Origin: Botrytis cinerea B05.10
Lineage: Eukaryota; Ascomycota; Leotiomycetes; Helotiales; Sclerotiniaceae
NCBI RefSeq assembly: GCF_000143535.2
Contig: NC_037321.1
Span: 2,108,001-2,172,000 of the forward strand
Direction: 5' to 3'
DNA: 64,000 nt
The number at the start of each line of letters is the position of its first letter. Position 1 is the stretch's first letter. Made by a program: the position numbers and the translations under genes. Of this stretch, positions 47,423 through 60,029 are shown piece after piece. Below the pieces are notes generated by a model. It did no database searches and had not been told where the DNA came from. It saw nothing but the letters and a program-made list of their open reading frames with translations.

Positions 47423-48228
47423 GTTCGAGGTAATTCGAAGGATATTTGTGGATTTGGGGGTAGTCGGCAGATACTAGGTATATGATGAATAAATTGGGAG
47501 AGCTTCAGGGCAACAGTCAGTGTGGTGTTGTAGTGGGGGATTAGCTGCGAGGCCCAAAATTGCGGGAGAAATGCGGCCGCGTCCAGCAGATAACAGACCG
47601 CCTTCCTAGTTCGCCACAACCTGGCAGAAATGCGACCAATTCCCCATAGGAAAAGTGTGAGAGTACGGAGTAAAAACGGTCTTACCTACTTGGGCAGAAT
47701 CATCTTATACCTAGGTAGTCAAATCCCTTTCCTTGACCTTCACTTACCTCGTCCTTCTCTTGAGTTTACATGTTTTATATATCTTCAAGCTTTCTACATT
47801 GGGAAAGATCTTGGGCATATTTCAACCGCCCGCAGGAGCACAAGCGAATGACGTCTCGCAGATGACGAGAGACGCAGCAGCAGCAAAAAGTCTCTACCAT
47901 TGGCGTTGGGTTTCTCCTATCGGATGAAACGCTGGGGGTGAGGGGACGTTCACTTCTTCTGAATAACACAACCAGATAACAATAACAAGAATTCAATTTC
48001 TCCCGCCTCTCACCTCCCAACACGCTGAAAATATCCATTGCATCTTGGCAAACCTCTTTCTCACCCTCTTTTCCCTTTTCCCGTTCTTATCTCTACCCTT
48101 TGACTTCTGCCTGCCAGTGTTGTGCTGTAGATCTCATCTCACCCTGCAGCATGCGCTGGAAGAGGTGCATGAATGCGACATCAAACAATTCTACACTAGT
48201 CTAATTGGGTTTGCTCCTGGTATTAGCG
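47423..48228. promoter_or_regulatory. Bidirectional promoter between TAP42 and the Dicer-like gene
   Basis: 806 bp separate the two divergent start codons. The Dicer-proximal part is a C/T-rich leader. A plus-strand frame at 47630-47927 is not credible as a gene. Confidence 0.5.
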
Positions 48229-51200
48229 ATGGAAACTAATAGAAACCAACAAACAGGAAGAAAAGGCGTCACTCCTTCAGCCGAAGAGGATCTTCTATCG
48301 TTTGATGATATTGTTACTGCCGTTCCACCTACAATCTTGTCTTCGTCTGTCGCTCCATATACTTCTCGAGATAAGATACCTTCTGCATCTGGCAACGGAG
48401 ATGCTATAGCAGATGTTAGCAGTGGTTACCTCAAACAGGCTACCGTATCTTCTCATTCTGCTCAAGTCCGATCATCTTCAAACGGCAATCAAGGTGATGC
48501 CAAAAGTTCTCCCTCTCTTTCACCTGATAGTAAACTGGAATTCATCTTTGGGCCTCCTTTAAGGGAGCCAGAGAAGCCATTCTTTAATAAATCTTCTTAT
48601 TCGTTTCGAGATTCGAGTTTGTTTGCTCAACAACCCTTCACTAATTTTGGGCAAGGCCTCTCCTCATTGATTGTCAACACGGCTAAACCATTACTTGAAG
48701 CAAGCTTAGTAGATGAGTCTTTAAGATCTTCAAGTCCAGATCTTATTCAATTCACTCCTCCAAAACAGAATTTGCCCAAGGAGGAAAGAGAAAAAGCTAA
48801 AACCCTCCAAATTCACGCCTCGAAATCGAATTCCAGCTCGTTCGCGTTCTTATCATTGAATCCTTTTTCTTCTTCAAGCTTACCCCGCACAACAGGAGGG
48901 TTGAGCAGAAATCGGGCTTCTTCTTCTATGGAAAATTCGAGAACTCTCGATCCAAAGATACTCAAACCAGTTATCATCAATAATCACCAGGGCGAATGCT
49001 TCCAAGAGGCTTCCAGAACAGGTATACCTCAGGCTGATACTTTTGATAAATCTTCCCTTGCTAAGACTGCGGATATGGATTTGTCACCAGTTTCTCACCA
49101 TGCGGATGTGCTTGCGACGACGGTTAGTTCTATATATTCAGGCTCTCCGTGCTGGCTAACAGGTCCTCAACAGGTCACTGCACAGCATTCTGCAATAGCC
49201 GCCCAGAACGCAGCTCAAAGCTCTAAGATGCCAGGTCCTGAAGCTTTTTTACTTGCCGAAAAGGACGAGGCAGGTTCTCCCGTTGTTATATCACTGGGTT
49301 CTGCAAACCAAATTCCTTCTGGAAACATTTCTTTGCAGCTTGATTCACCATCTCTGGAAAACCATTCTCCAAATGTGACCCCAATCAACAAAGTCCCTAC
49401 ACCATTCGCACTTTCTACAAGGACAACCGATGACGTTTTCGCAGAACTTAGGCGGCCTTTGCATCCCCAAGCTATTCAGAGCCAGATTGATATCAAGACT
49501 TCCTCTTGTGTTGATAGTTATAACACGAATGATGAGATTCTAGACAACAATCAAGGTTCCAATCAAAAAGATCTGCATGTTGTTGAAAAGGATAAGGAAG
49601 AGGAAGAGGAAGAGGATATGAACCAAGCCATACCCGATATCAAACGTATCTCAGCACGAAAACAAAAGAACGCTGCCATATTTGACGTTTTTCTTAAGGA
49701 AGCTACCAAACTACCAAAGACAGAAAAGACTTCACATGCGAATGATGAAGCAATTCAGTCTACTAGGTGGTTGATTGACCAAGCAGAAAAACAGCATATT
49801 ATAGAAAGTCCCAGGGACTATCAACTTGAATTGTTTGAGAAGGCAAAGAAACAGAACATTATAGCTGTACTTGATACAGGTAAGCTTTTCTTCGATCGAT
49901 CTCTTTTTCCCAGTCTGACTAATATTTTTAGGATCTGGCAAGACATTCATTGCAGTTCTCTTACTTCGGTGGATCATAGACCAAGAGCTTGAAGATAGAG
50001 CTATTGGCAAGCCTCATCGTGTTTCATTCTTCCTGGTAAGTCCTACATACTACATGACAGATCAACACTGACATGTTAGTAAGGTTGATTCTGTGACCCT
50101 TTGCCATCAACAACACTCAGTACTCAGAAATAATCTCAATCAGCCAACAGACATGATCTGTGGGCTTATGGGAACTGACTTATCTGATCACATAAAGTGG
50201 AAGAAACGACTGGATACGAATATGGTCATTGTCTGCACTGCAGAAATTTTGCGCCAATGCCTGCACCATTCGTTTGTTACAATGGCTCAAATAAATCTGC
50301 TAATTTTCGATGAAGCCCACCATGCAAAGAAGGATCATCCTTATGCTAGGATTATTAAAGATTTTTATCGCAATGACACGGAAAAGGATATCGCTCTGCC
50401 TAAAATATTTGGGATGACAGCATCACCGGTAGATGCTAGAGATAATGTCAAGAAAGCTGCGGAAGAACTTGAAGGTTTGCTACACAGTCAAATATGTACT
50501 GCAGAAGATCCCAGCTTGCTGCAGTACTCAATCAAAGGTAAACCTGAGACTCTTGCCTACTATGATCCCTTGGGCCCGAAATTCAATACTCCTCTTTATC
50601 TTCAAATGCTCCCGCTTCTAAAAGACAATCCTATCTTTCGGAAGCCATTTGTATTTGGGACAGAAGCCAGTAGAACTCTAGGATCTTGGTGTGTTGACCA
50701 GATCTGGACTTTCTGTCTTCAAGAAGAAGAGTCTAAGAAACTACAAGCAAGGACGGAGCAGGCGCATCATAAGAAGAGAGTCCCGGAGCCACTTGAAGTG
50801 CTAGAGAAACGCAAGGAACAACTTGAACAAGCCAAATCCATTGTCGAAAATCACACTTTCGAGCCACCACACTTTGCATCAAGATTATTGGATGATTTCA
50901 CAACAAAAGTTCACTATTCGAATAATTTATCTACTAAAGTCGTTGCTCTCTTGAGTATTCTCAAAGATCGTTTCCAACGACCCACCAATGACAAGTGTAT
51001 TGTATTTGTCAAAGAAAGATACACCGCACGCCTTCTAGCCTCACTTCTCTCCACACCTGAAGCTGGGACACCATTCTTGAAGGCTGCACCGCTGGTATGT
51101 AACCGATTATATCCACTGAACACAACTCCTAACATTTTTACAGGTTGGTACTACGTCTGCTTCAGCCGGGGAAATGCATATCACATTTAGATCACAAACT

Positions 51201-54200
51201 CTTACTATGCACAACTTTCGCAATGGTAAAATCAACTGCCTTATCGCAACATCAGTTGCTGAAGAAGGTCTTGACATTCCTGACTGTAACCTCGTTGTCA
51301 GATTCGATTTGTACAATACAGTCATTCAGTACATTCAATCTAGAGGTCGTGCTAGGCATATCAATTCAAGGTACTACCATATGGTAGAGAGCCACAACGA
51401 GGAACAGATTCGTACAATCAAAGAGGTTTTGAAGCATGAGAAAATGCTAAAGCTTTTTGCTTCTGCTCTTCCAGAAGATCGAAAATTGACCGGAAACAAC
51501 TTCAATATGGATTACTTCCTCAGAAAAGAACGAGGCCACAGAATTTACCCTGTCCCGAATAGTGACGCAAAACTTACTTACAGAATGAGCTTAACGGTCC
51601 TATCTGCCTTCGTTGACTCACTTCCTCGAGCCCCAGAGTCGGTTCTTCGAGTGGATTATGTCGTCACAACTGTCGATAAGCAGTTTATCTGTGAGGCCAT
51701 TTTGCCAGAAGAAGCACCCATACGCGGAGCAATTGGTCGGCCAGCAACAACTAAACAAGTGGCCAAATGCTCAGCAGCCTTTGAAACTTGTGTGATTCTG
51801 CACCAGAAAGGATACATCAACGACTACCTACTTTCTACATTTAAAAGATCAGCACACATGATGAGAAATGCACTTTTGGCTGTGGATGGAAAGAAGCAAG
51901 AAGCTTATGATATGCAGACTAAACCAACTTTATGGTCTTCGAAAGGGAAACAAGGCATATTTTATATGACTGTCTTGTCTCTCAAATCTCCAGATAATCT
52001 TGACAGAGCATCTCAGCCATTGGGCTTACTGACAAGATCACCCTTGCCTGATTTGCCAGAATTTGTTCTTCATTTCGGAGCAGGGCGAAACTCTCCAACC
52101 TCGTGCGTACCTCTCGCTTCCTCAATTACGCTCGAAAAAAACAAGCTTGACCAAGTTAATATGTTCACCCTATGTTTATTCCAAGATGTGTTCAGTAAAG
52201 CATACAAATCAGATCCGGATAGTATGCCATACTTTCTGGTTCCTATCAACTGCCTGAATGCTATTGTCGACTGGAAATCACAAAACCCAATGTCAATAAT
52301 CGATTGGGAGACAGTTGAATATGTCCAAGACTTCGAGAATAAGCAAGCTGATAAGCCATGGGAGCACAAGCCATGGTTAGGAAAGCCTGACGATTATTTC
52401 AAAGACAAATTCATAACTGATCCCTTTGACGGGTCTCGAAAATTGTGGTCCGTTGGAATCACAAAAGAATACAGACCATTGGATCCAGTCCCACCAAACA
52501 CGGCGCCCAGGAAGGGAGCTAGAAAGAACAATAGTAATATCATGGAGTATAGTTGTAGTCTCTGGGCAAAGGCTAGAGCAAAACGAACTTTTGATGAAGA
52601 ACAGCCTGTTATTGAAGCAACCTACATTTCACTTCGGAGAAATTTGCTTGATGAATTTGATGGAGGTGAGCTCGAGACTTCAAAGAAGTGTTTTATTATT
52701 TTAGAACCATTGAAGGTATCACCTCTTCCAACTACCGTGGTTGCAATGGCCTATCTTTTACCTGCAATTATTCATCGAGTTGAGTCATATCTCATTGCTC
52801 TTGAAGCAACAGACTTGTTACATCTTGATATCCGTCCTGATCTTGCGCTAGAGGCTGTTACCAAGGATTCCGACAATTCTGGAGAGCATGGTGAGGAACA
52901 GACAAACTTTCAACGTGGAATGGGCAATAATTATGAACGATTGGAATTTCTTGGGGACTGCTTCTTGAAGATGGGAACGTCAATATCTCTATACGGTCTA
53001 AATCCTGATAGTGATGAATTCCGCTACCATGTTGATCGTATGTGTCTGATTTGCAACAAAAATCTGTTCAATACGGCTTTGAAATTAGAGCTTTACAAAT
53101 ACATTCGGTCGGCAGCCTTCAACCGACGAGCTTGGTATCCCGAAGGCCCCGAATTATTAAGAGGAAAGACAGCCACGGCACCAAATACCCACAAGCTCGG
53201 CGATAAGTCAGTTGCAGATGTTTGTGAAGCAATGATTGGAGCTGCTTTACTAAGCCACCACGAAAGCAAGTCCATGGATAATGCGGTTCGCGCCGTTACT
53301 GAAGTTGTCAATAGTGACAACCACAATGCTGTTGTATGGTCTGATTATTACAAATTGTATGAGAAACCAAAATGGCAAACTGCTACAGCTACAGCTGCAC
53401 AAATAGATATGGCAAGACAAGTTGAAATGAAACATCCATATCATTTCAAACACCCACGCCTGTTAAGATCAGCTTTCATCCATCCGGCATACTTGTTCAT
53501 CTATGAACAAATTCCTTGTTATCAACGTCTCGAATTTTTGGGTGATTCGCTACTCGATATGGCATGTGTCAACTTCCTTTTTCACAACCACCCAACAAAA
53601 GATCCTCAGTGGCTCACTGAGCACAAGATGGCTATAGTATCCAATCAGTTTCTTGGAGCTCTTTGTGTCAAATTAGGCTTCCACAAACATCTACTGACAC
53701 TCGATTCTCAAGTTCAAAAAATGATTGCAGATTACTCCTCAGATATCAATGAAGCTCTCATTCAAGCCAAAACGGACGCAAAGAGAGTCGGCAAAGTAGA
53801 AGATGATTACGCTCGTGATTATTGGATTGCCGTCCGTCAACCTCCTAAATGTCTTCCCGATATTGTAGAAGCATTCATTGGTGCCATTTTTGTCGACTCT
53901 GAGTATGACTACGGTGAAGTTGAGAAGTTCTTTGAAATGCATATCAGATGGTACTTTGAGGATATGGGCATCTACGATACCTATGCTAACAAGCACCCAA
54001 CCACTTTCCTTACTAATTTCTTGCAAAAGAACATGGGATGTGAGGACTGGGCACCAGTTAGTAAGGAAGTACCTGGAGAGGATGGTAGAAAGAATGTTGT
54101 AGTTTGCGGGGTCATCATACACAATAAGGTGGTATCAACTGCCACTGCCGAAAGTATGAGATATGCTAGGGTCGGAGCAGCGAGGAATGCCTTGAGAAAA

Positions 54201-54335
54201 TTGGAGGGAATGAGTGTCCGAGAATTCAGGGATGAATACGGGTGCTCATGTGAAGGTGATGTTGTTGATGAAGAGGGCAATATTGAATTTGTTGAACGTG
54301 AAGACGGGATGGAGGGGATCGGTATGGGATATTGA
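48229..54335 (+). CDS. DCL1: Dicer-like endoribonuclease (DCL1 type)
   Basis: Exons 48229-49879, 49932-50035, 50084-51094 and 51144-54335 give 1,985 residues. Order of domains: a Ser-rich low-complexity N-terminal region (1 to about 460); DExH helicase with motif I LDTGSGKT (about 548-555), DEAHHAKK (about 661) and GMTASP; helicase C with [12 protein letters not shown] and QSRGRARH; Dicer dimerisation region (about 1065-1150); RNase III a with [15 protein letters not shown] (about 1520); RNase III b with [14 protein letters not shown] (about 1717); and a C-terminal dsRNA-binding-like end with CSC. Both RNase III centres keep the Glu and Asp positions, so it should dice dsRNA into small RNAs for gene silencing. 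DCL1 rather than DCL2 is judged from overall character, not alignment. The true start may be downstream, for example the Met at 49618 before [15 protein letters not shown]. Confidence 0.88.
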
Positions 54336-55270
54336 GAAGAGGTTGTTGGCAATATTTTGAAGAAAGCTGAGGCTGATTTGAATGGAGATTAAAAGGGGAA
54401 TGAAGCTGCGGGGCCACCGATAGCACAAAAACTACTGAAGATTTGAAGCACGTTAAAATTACACTCAGGAATAAACGGATGGCAAGCTTTTCGATCGCCC
54501 AAACACGGATCTACGACTACGAGTTACGCACGACATGATTTAGCCTTTTGTGTGCAATGATGATTAGATAGCATTGCATTTCTCGAAATTGACGGCACGA
54601 CTTTTACGGGCAGATAATATCAAAGATTCCTAGTGAGCAAGCGGTGATGATACGATGTCATTCCAAAAGTTTTTTCCTCGCGAATTTTATTTCATTTCGA
54701 AGGCATCTTTGCTTAGCAGCATATTCACCTTTGATGTCCTCTGTAGGGGATGGAGTCTCTAATCTCGCGGTCACAATGAGACGTGATGCGCTGCGAAGTG
54801 GTGACAATTTCCCTTTACTTAGAATAGATCATGCACACATGCATGATGCATAGCTAGCTAGTTTTTTATTCAATGATAGTTTAATGACAAACACGTATCT
54901 AGATATCCTCATTCATGTATCTGTGGGAGGTTGACTTAAGTTATGGCTGACTTGATAGTTTCATTATATATGTATATGTGATATCTAAGTAAAGATTAAA
55001 GTGAAATCGAAATGCAACGCCGAAATTCTATTAATTCCATGAAATGATGTGATATGGCATGACATGATATCCAAACTCCGATTTGAAATGCTCCAGCTTC
55101 GCTTTCTAAAATTGGTAAAAGGGACATTATTTCGTCTGGTTGTGGGTTTTCATTTCTGTGCTCCTACTAGGTGTGAATGATAGAGTATGCTGTGGTGTGG
55201 TGTGATCTCGGAATTTGGAAATTTGAGGGCTGTATATCACCTCATTTCGTGTGTCCGAATTTCTACAGAC
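54336..55270. other. Convergent 3' spacer between the Dicer-like gene and PEX12
   Basis: No gene was recognised; the region contains ATGATATGGCATGACATG-like simple repeats. Confidence 0.45.
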
Positions 55271-56674
55271 TTAAACCAAAACTCTCCTCAATCCCCCAAC
55301 ACCGCCTAATACCCTCCTTCCACTAACCGCACATCTGCCGGCGCCGCTTTCCCATTTTCCTTCTCTTGTTTCCCTGTATTCTTCCTTTTTCTCTTTTCCA
55401 TCTCCGTCTTCTTTCTCGCCGCTCGCTACAACCTCTGCGCCCCCTTTCATAAATGTCTCTTGTAGCTCATGCACTCCCTCGATCCAGCGATGGATACAAG
55501 TATAACAGTATACGTAACCGGTCTGACAAGCTGTCGGGGTCGTGATTTCTTGTAAGCAAATCGGACAGTTCTCTAGAGATTCGGTGCTTGAGGAAGAAGG
55601 TGCAGGAATAACGTAGATTGGGAGGTGGGTGAGAGTCGAGATGGGTGGATTGGTGGGCTCTTCTGAGGATTTATCTTCTGGGGAAGTTGGAGATGCGGTT
55701 TCCGGCTTTGATGAGGATGCTGGCTTGGAGGGAGTAGTAGCAGAAGGTGTATACGAAATTATAGGCGGTGGTAGCTCCAACCCCTCCGTCGCCTTCCTCG
55801 ACAATTGTCTCGCAAAATCACTCGCATGCCACCATTCCAAAAACTTGAGCGCAAAAATACTCGTTGGCAGCAATAGCTTCAATCCAGCCCCTAATCTTCC
55901 CATGGCCAATCTTGGATCCAATAAGCTTCTTATTCCCAGGTTACCTCCTGGTGTCGTAGATGAAGGGGCATTTGCAAGGGCTTCAAATGCTTGGAAATCT
56001 GCTTGACTTAACCGTCGTATGCGGGTACCTATCAGCCAGAGGAAAGGGTCGGAATAAACTCCCGAACCGGATTTTGAGTTGGAAAACAGGTAGCGTAGGT
56101 TGAAGGCCAAGATGCTGAAATAATACGCAGCGTTGACGCTGGGATATACATTAGTAAGAAACCAACGATAGTAATGGAGGAATCGTTGGCGGAGTGTAGG
56201 ATTTGGTGGCATTCGAGTATAGTTTGCGCCGAGGAGAGCGCGGGGGGCGTTTATCTCTGCAGATTCATCGAGGCGGCGTTTGAGATAGGGGATCCCGACC
56301 AAGACAGCGAGATTTTTCCATACATCTTTGGTTGTAAGTTTTGTTGCTTCTCGTAGACTGGCGTTGGCGCCTTCGGCAGTCAATCTTAAGGACCCTATAG
56401 CGGGGGGTAAGGCTCGTTCACGTTTTAGAGAATAGAAGTTCTCGACGAAGGAAGAGGAATAGGTTGTCAGGTAGTGGTGTTCGATTGCTAGGAAAAGAAG
56501 GGCGTGGAGTTCGTGGAAAGAATTGAGGATTGGAAGGAGATGGCGTGGATGCCGATGAGTGGCGACAGTTAGGAGGTAGTGCAGCGATGGAGGGAGTAGA
56601 GATGATAGTTGAGTTGAGGACAGGAGTTCGAATAAGGAGGGTTTGTAAGGGTCGAGGGGTGGTTCTAAAGACAT
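55271..56674 (-). CDS. PEX12: PEX12, peroxisomal RING-type ubiquitin ligase
   Basis: A single-exon frame of 467 residues. The N-terminus (DPYKPSLFELLSSTQLSSLL) and the Pex2/Pex12 domain with RFLHYYRWFLTNVYPSVNAAYYF match PEX12. A C-terminal RING begins ENCPICLQEITTPTACQTGY, followed by YCYTCIHRWIEG. As in other PEX12 proteins the RING has an incomplete set of zinc ligands. PEX12 sits in the peroxisomal membrane with PEX2 and PEX10 and ubiquitinates the import receptor PEX5 for recycling. Two hydrophobic stretches and the Pro/Ser-rich linker before the RING fit the family. A 30-residue charged insert after the RING (EKEDGDGKEKKEEYRE) is unusual but reads in frame. Confidence 0.92.
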   Translation of the reverse strand: MSLEPPLDPYKPSLFELLSSTQLSSLLPPSLHYLLTVATHRHPRHLLPILNSFHELHALLFLAIEHHYLTTYSSSFVENFYSLKRERALPPAIGSLRLTAEGANASLREATKLTTKDVWKNLAVLVGIPYLKRRLDESAEINAPRALLGANYTRMPPNPTLRQRFLHYYRWFLTNVYPSVNAAYYFSILAFNLRYLFSNSKSGSGVYSDPFLWLIGTRIRRLSQADFQAFEALANAPSSTTPGGNLGIRSLLDPRLAMGRLGAGLKLLLPTSIFALKFLEWWHASDFARQLSRKATEGLELPPPIISYTPSATTPSKPASSSKPETASPTSPEDKSSEEPTNPPISTLTHLPIYVIPAPSSSSTESLENCPICLQEITTPTACQTGYVYCYTCIHRWIEGVHELQETFMKGGAEVVASGEKEDGDGKEKKEEYRETREGKWESGAGRCAVSGRRVLGGVGGLRRVLV

Positions 56675-57800
56675 TGTGGATGCGCGGTGAGGTGTGTTGT
56701 GCGAGGTATTGGATGGCTGCTTTGGTTCGTAAAAGCTTTGATAGAAAGCTTGAGTTGCAATGGCAAGCCTTGATGTATAATGCTAACGATAGTTGTATTC
56801 GTGATTTTCGTTAAAGGTCGTGTGGAAATTCAATTCTCAGCGTCGCGATTCGATTGTGACAAGCTTGTAGTTGAGAGAGCCGCCAAGGTCGAGATTATCA
56901 GATGAATATTGAGGGATATTAAGATTGACACTATTTGCATTTCATATGGCATAATAAATAACCGCAGACATTATAGATAGATATGAAAATGAAGTTGAAT
57001 ATTATAAGAATCCGTTGATGAGAAGTTCTCAATGTATGAATGTATCGCGAGGCTGTAATGCCGAGGTTGAGAGATCACCATTGAAGTCCGTGATTACATA
57101 ATTCATAATCACGTGCATTTATGCTTCGTTTAGCTTTGTCGCGTGTGCTCCAGAAATTTGTACTACGAAAACGAAACCCTGGGGTAGTTCATACTATTTC
57201 ATGTACTATATGTATCTAGGAGCAAGGTCTCCTAGGTCATGACTAGTCTATGACAGGTACAATGATATCTGAATTTCTATCAATCTGGTTGAAATTACCA
57301 TGGATATCTCAGATATTGCAATCATTCTATGTGTTCAGTTCATGCTTCATATTCCATTCATTCATTTATGTGCTTGATCGGATCAAAATCTGAGATATCA
57401 GTCTACAATTTGATTCAAATTTTGAGGAGTAATAAGTGCGCTAGTAATTTTAGGATATTTCAACCTGTGCCAATCTAGTTAACTAGTCTATAGACTAGTT
57501 CTGCTTCGGTCTGAGCTAGACATTTAAGAATAGGTACTATGAGGAAGGAGTATTCCTCTCCCAGCCTTCTAATGGTACACAAAAAATATACAACTTTCTT
57601 TTCTCTTCAAGCAGAATACCCGCTCCTGTATTGCCCTTTTTTTTTTCTTCTTCTCCGTATTATACGCTCACAGTCATTCGTATACATTTGGACTTTTATA
57701 TCTATTCGAGTATTCACATACATTCATACATTTGCAGCTACTCATACCTGTATACGCGAATATTGAATTATAAATTCCTATCATTTAATACCTTTCCAAG
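56675..57800. other. Divergent intergenic region
   Basis: Promoters of PEX12 and of the F-box-like gene. A perfect 20-bp palindrome lies at 57481-57500. No gene was recognised. Confidence 0.45.
57481..57500. repeat. Perfect 20-bp palindrome AACTAGTCTATAGACTAGTT
   Basis: Self-complementary over all 20 bases, 300 bp upstream of the F-box-like start codon. It could bind a dimeric regulator or be chance. Confidence 0.5.
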
Positions 57801-59051
57801 ATGTCTTCCTCTGACAGAAACGCGAATCTCATACTCAAAAGCAGCGAATCCTCAAATCTGACCTTTGCTTCCACCATAAAGAGAAGTGAACCCTCGACTT
57901 TTCTCTCTCTTCCCACAGAACTTATACAGAATCTATTCAAACGGCTTCTTGAACGAGCCCAAGAGAAAAGCTCAAGATTCTCTAACTATGGAATTCAACC
58001 GAGACACATCAAGGATGCACTCAATATGCTATCAATATCCAAGTATGTACGATCTACTTGTTTACCAGAATTTTATCGAGAAATACGCATTTCTATCACA
58101 CTGGACCTCGAGGGAGATGAATATCTGGGATACCCCGAGATTTATGAATCGGAAGGAGGCTGGATAGAAAAAGTAGAAGCGGCAGACTTCAGTTTTGAAA
58201 CAATACCGGACCCGAATTGGCATGAACAGACCCCCGATCTTGGTAAAAATAATCGACAGAGATTAGACAAGTTTTTAGTTCACCACGGCAGTCAAATCAG
58301 CCGTATCAAGCTGAACATAACCAATATCGGGAATTGTGATGGCTCACTCTTATCTACGGACGATGGCTCGTACAGACTGTTTAAAGTGAGAATCAAAAAG
58401 GTTATTGAGCAATTGTTAGGCAACGGGGAAGGAGAAACACCTAGAACAAAGAAAATACTTGAGTTTAGATTATGTGTTCAACCAGACCGTGAATACCCCA
58501 TACCAGAAGACGAAGACTACGATCCTTACACATTTGAGTGCGTATGCCTCAACATTCTAATGCCATTTCTCGAACCTTTGAGAGAGCATCTTGATTCAGA
58601 ACAATGTGCGAAGTTGGATTGGAATGGGGTCTATGTTCTCAAGACTACCGACATCAATTGTGGTATCTTTTCTTACAAGAATATTTCATTTGTCGGGGAC
58701 ATGATTGTTGATCTGGTACAAGAGGAAAAGAACGCACGATGCCAGTGGTCAAAAGAGCAATTGCTACGAGGTATTGGGATAGACACAGCGCTCGTGTCGT
58801 TTCCTGTAGAGGGGAATGAAGATCAATGGATCAGCTTCTGGAGGAATAAAAGGGGTGCAAACCCGTACCGTCTAGCCTGTGTCAATTTCCTATATCCCAG
58901 GGGTATTGCTCAGGCGCTTACAACACATCCTGTAGATTTTCAATGGGTTCTAAAAATCCTAGAGTCGTCTTCTTTAAAATGGGACATTCATGAGATTCGA
59001 CTCACTCTTGATTTACTGCGTGAAAGAAGGAAGCATTGTCTTGAAAACTAA
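57801..59051 (+). CDS. F-box-like protein of unknown function
   Basis: A single-exon frame of 416 residues. Residues about 35-50 read FLSLPTELIQNLFKRL, the pattern that opens many fungal F-box domains (LP.E+...I...L). The following helix (LNMLSISKYVRSTCLPEFYRE) fits the rest of an F-box-like motif. The remainder has no recognised repeats such as LRR or WD40. F-box proteins recruit substrates to SCF ubiquitin ligases, but the weak motif makes this tentative. Several such proteins in leotiomycetes are lineage-specific. The leader before the ATG is C/A-rich and supports this start. Confidence 0.6.
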   Translation: MSSSDRNANLILKSSESSNLTFASTIKRSEPSTFLSLPTELIQNLFKRLLERAQEKSSRFSNYGIQPRHIKDALNMLSISKYVRSTCLPEFYREIRISITLDLEGDEYLGYPEIYESEGGWIEKVEAADFSFETIPDPNWHEQTPDLGKNNRQRLDKFLVHHGSQISRIKLNITNIGNCDGSLLSTDDGSYRLFKVRIKKVIEQLLGNGEGETPRTKKILEFRLCVQPDREYPIPEDEDYDPYTFECVCLNILMPFLEPLREHLDSEQCAKLDWNGVYVLKTTDINCGIFSYKNISFVGDMIVDLVQEEKNARCQWSKEQLLRGIGIDTALVSFPVEGNEDQWISFWRNKRGANPYRLACVNFLYPRGIAQALTTHPVDFQWVLKILESSSLKWDIHEIRLTLDLLRERRKHCLEN

Positions 59052-60029
59052 AGTGTCCATTCTATTCACTTTTGGACTTTAAGATTGGAACGGCGTTTAC
59101 GTTTTTGGGACTCTCGAAGTTGAGTTCTGGTAATAGAAACCATTCTAAGGTTGAGCGTTCACAATTTCTTCATTTCCCCCTTATGTATTTATACCATTTT
59201 CGCATAGTATCTGTAGATATCAATAACGTACGTCAATAATAATGTAATGATTTTAACAACTATTCAAAGACCATATCCTCTTTTCCGAACAAAAGATAAA
59301 GCGCAGAAATAGCCGACATCATAATCCACCAATGTAAAATTTTTAGGAAGATATTCTGTGCGTCATTCATTTGAATTCGGAATAGTATTATAAAAATCTT
59401 TTGGATTAGAACTCAAACATTTAGCTATAGCATTTCTACTATGCAAAACTATACCAGACAATATCTAGAGAAGTTGTCATGTAATATCATCTGAAAGACT
59501 TGCTTGTGGATTAATTGCATACCGAGACAATTCACTCGCTTAGCTCGATACCATATCTTGCTTCAAAATCCGCAACACCTTCATCGGCTCGATTCCTCAC
59601 ACACAATACGTCTCATATTTTTCTCACATTACGCACTCTCGAAATCAAAAAACAGACGATCATATTACTAAGATACATCATCCACAAAAACTCTAGAACA
59701 CATACCCAGATAATGTAGGTGGTGTAAGAAAAAAGCGCCATCAACGTTAACGGCACAGATTTGTGGGACGCCCTAAGATACCGAGGATCCCCCCACGTGT
59801 CCCCCCGGACAGAATCCGGACCCATTTTTATAAGGCTGATTTAACCAACGTTAACTGCCTAGAAATCCACTCCAAACGAACTTTCGAATTTCTTTTCCCC
59901 CAGAATATTTGCTTTTTGTGTATGTTCTACTTTTTGAGCTATTGATCTTTTTGTTCGTAGTTTTTTAATCGAAGTTGCGTTATTGGAAGTGTATAGGGTG
60001 GTGAAATTCACAAGATTGACGCTATCACC
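59052..60029. other. Intergenic spacer
   Basis: No gene was recognised; the short frames at 59515-59945 look random. It contains a C-rich patch near 59790-59810. Confidence 0.45.
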
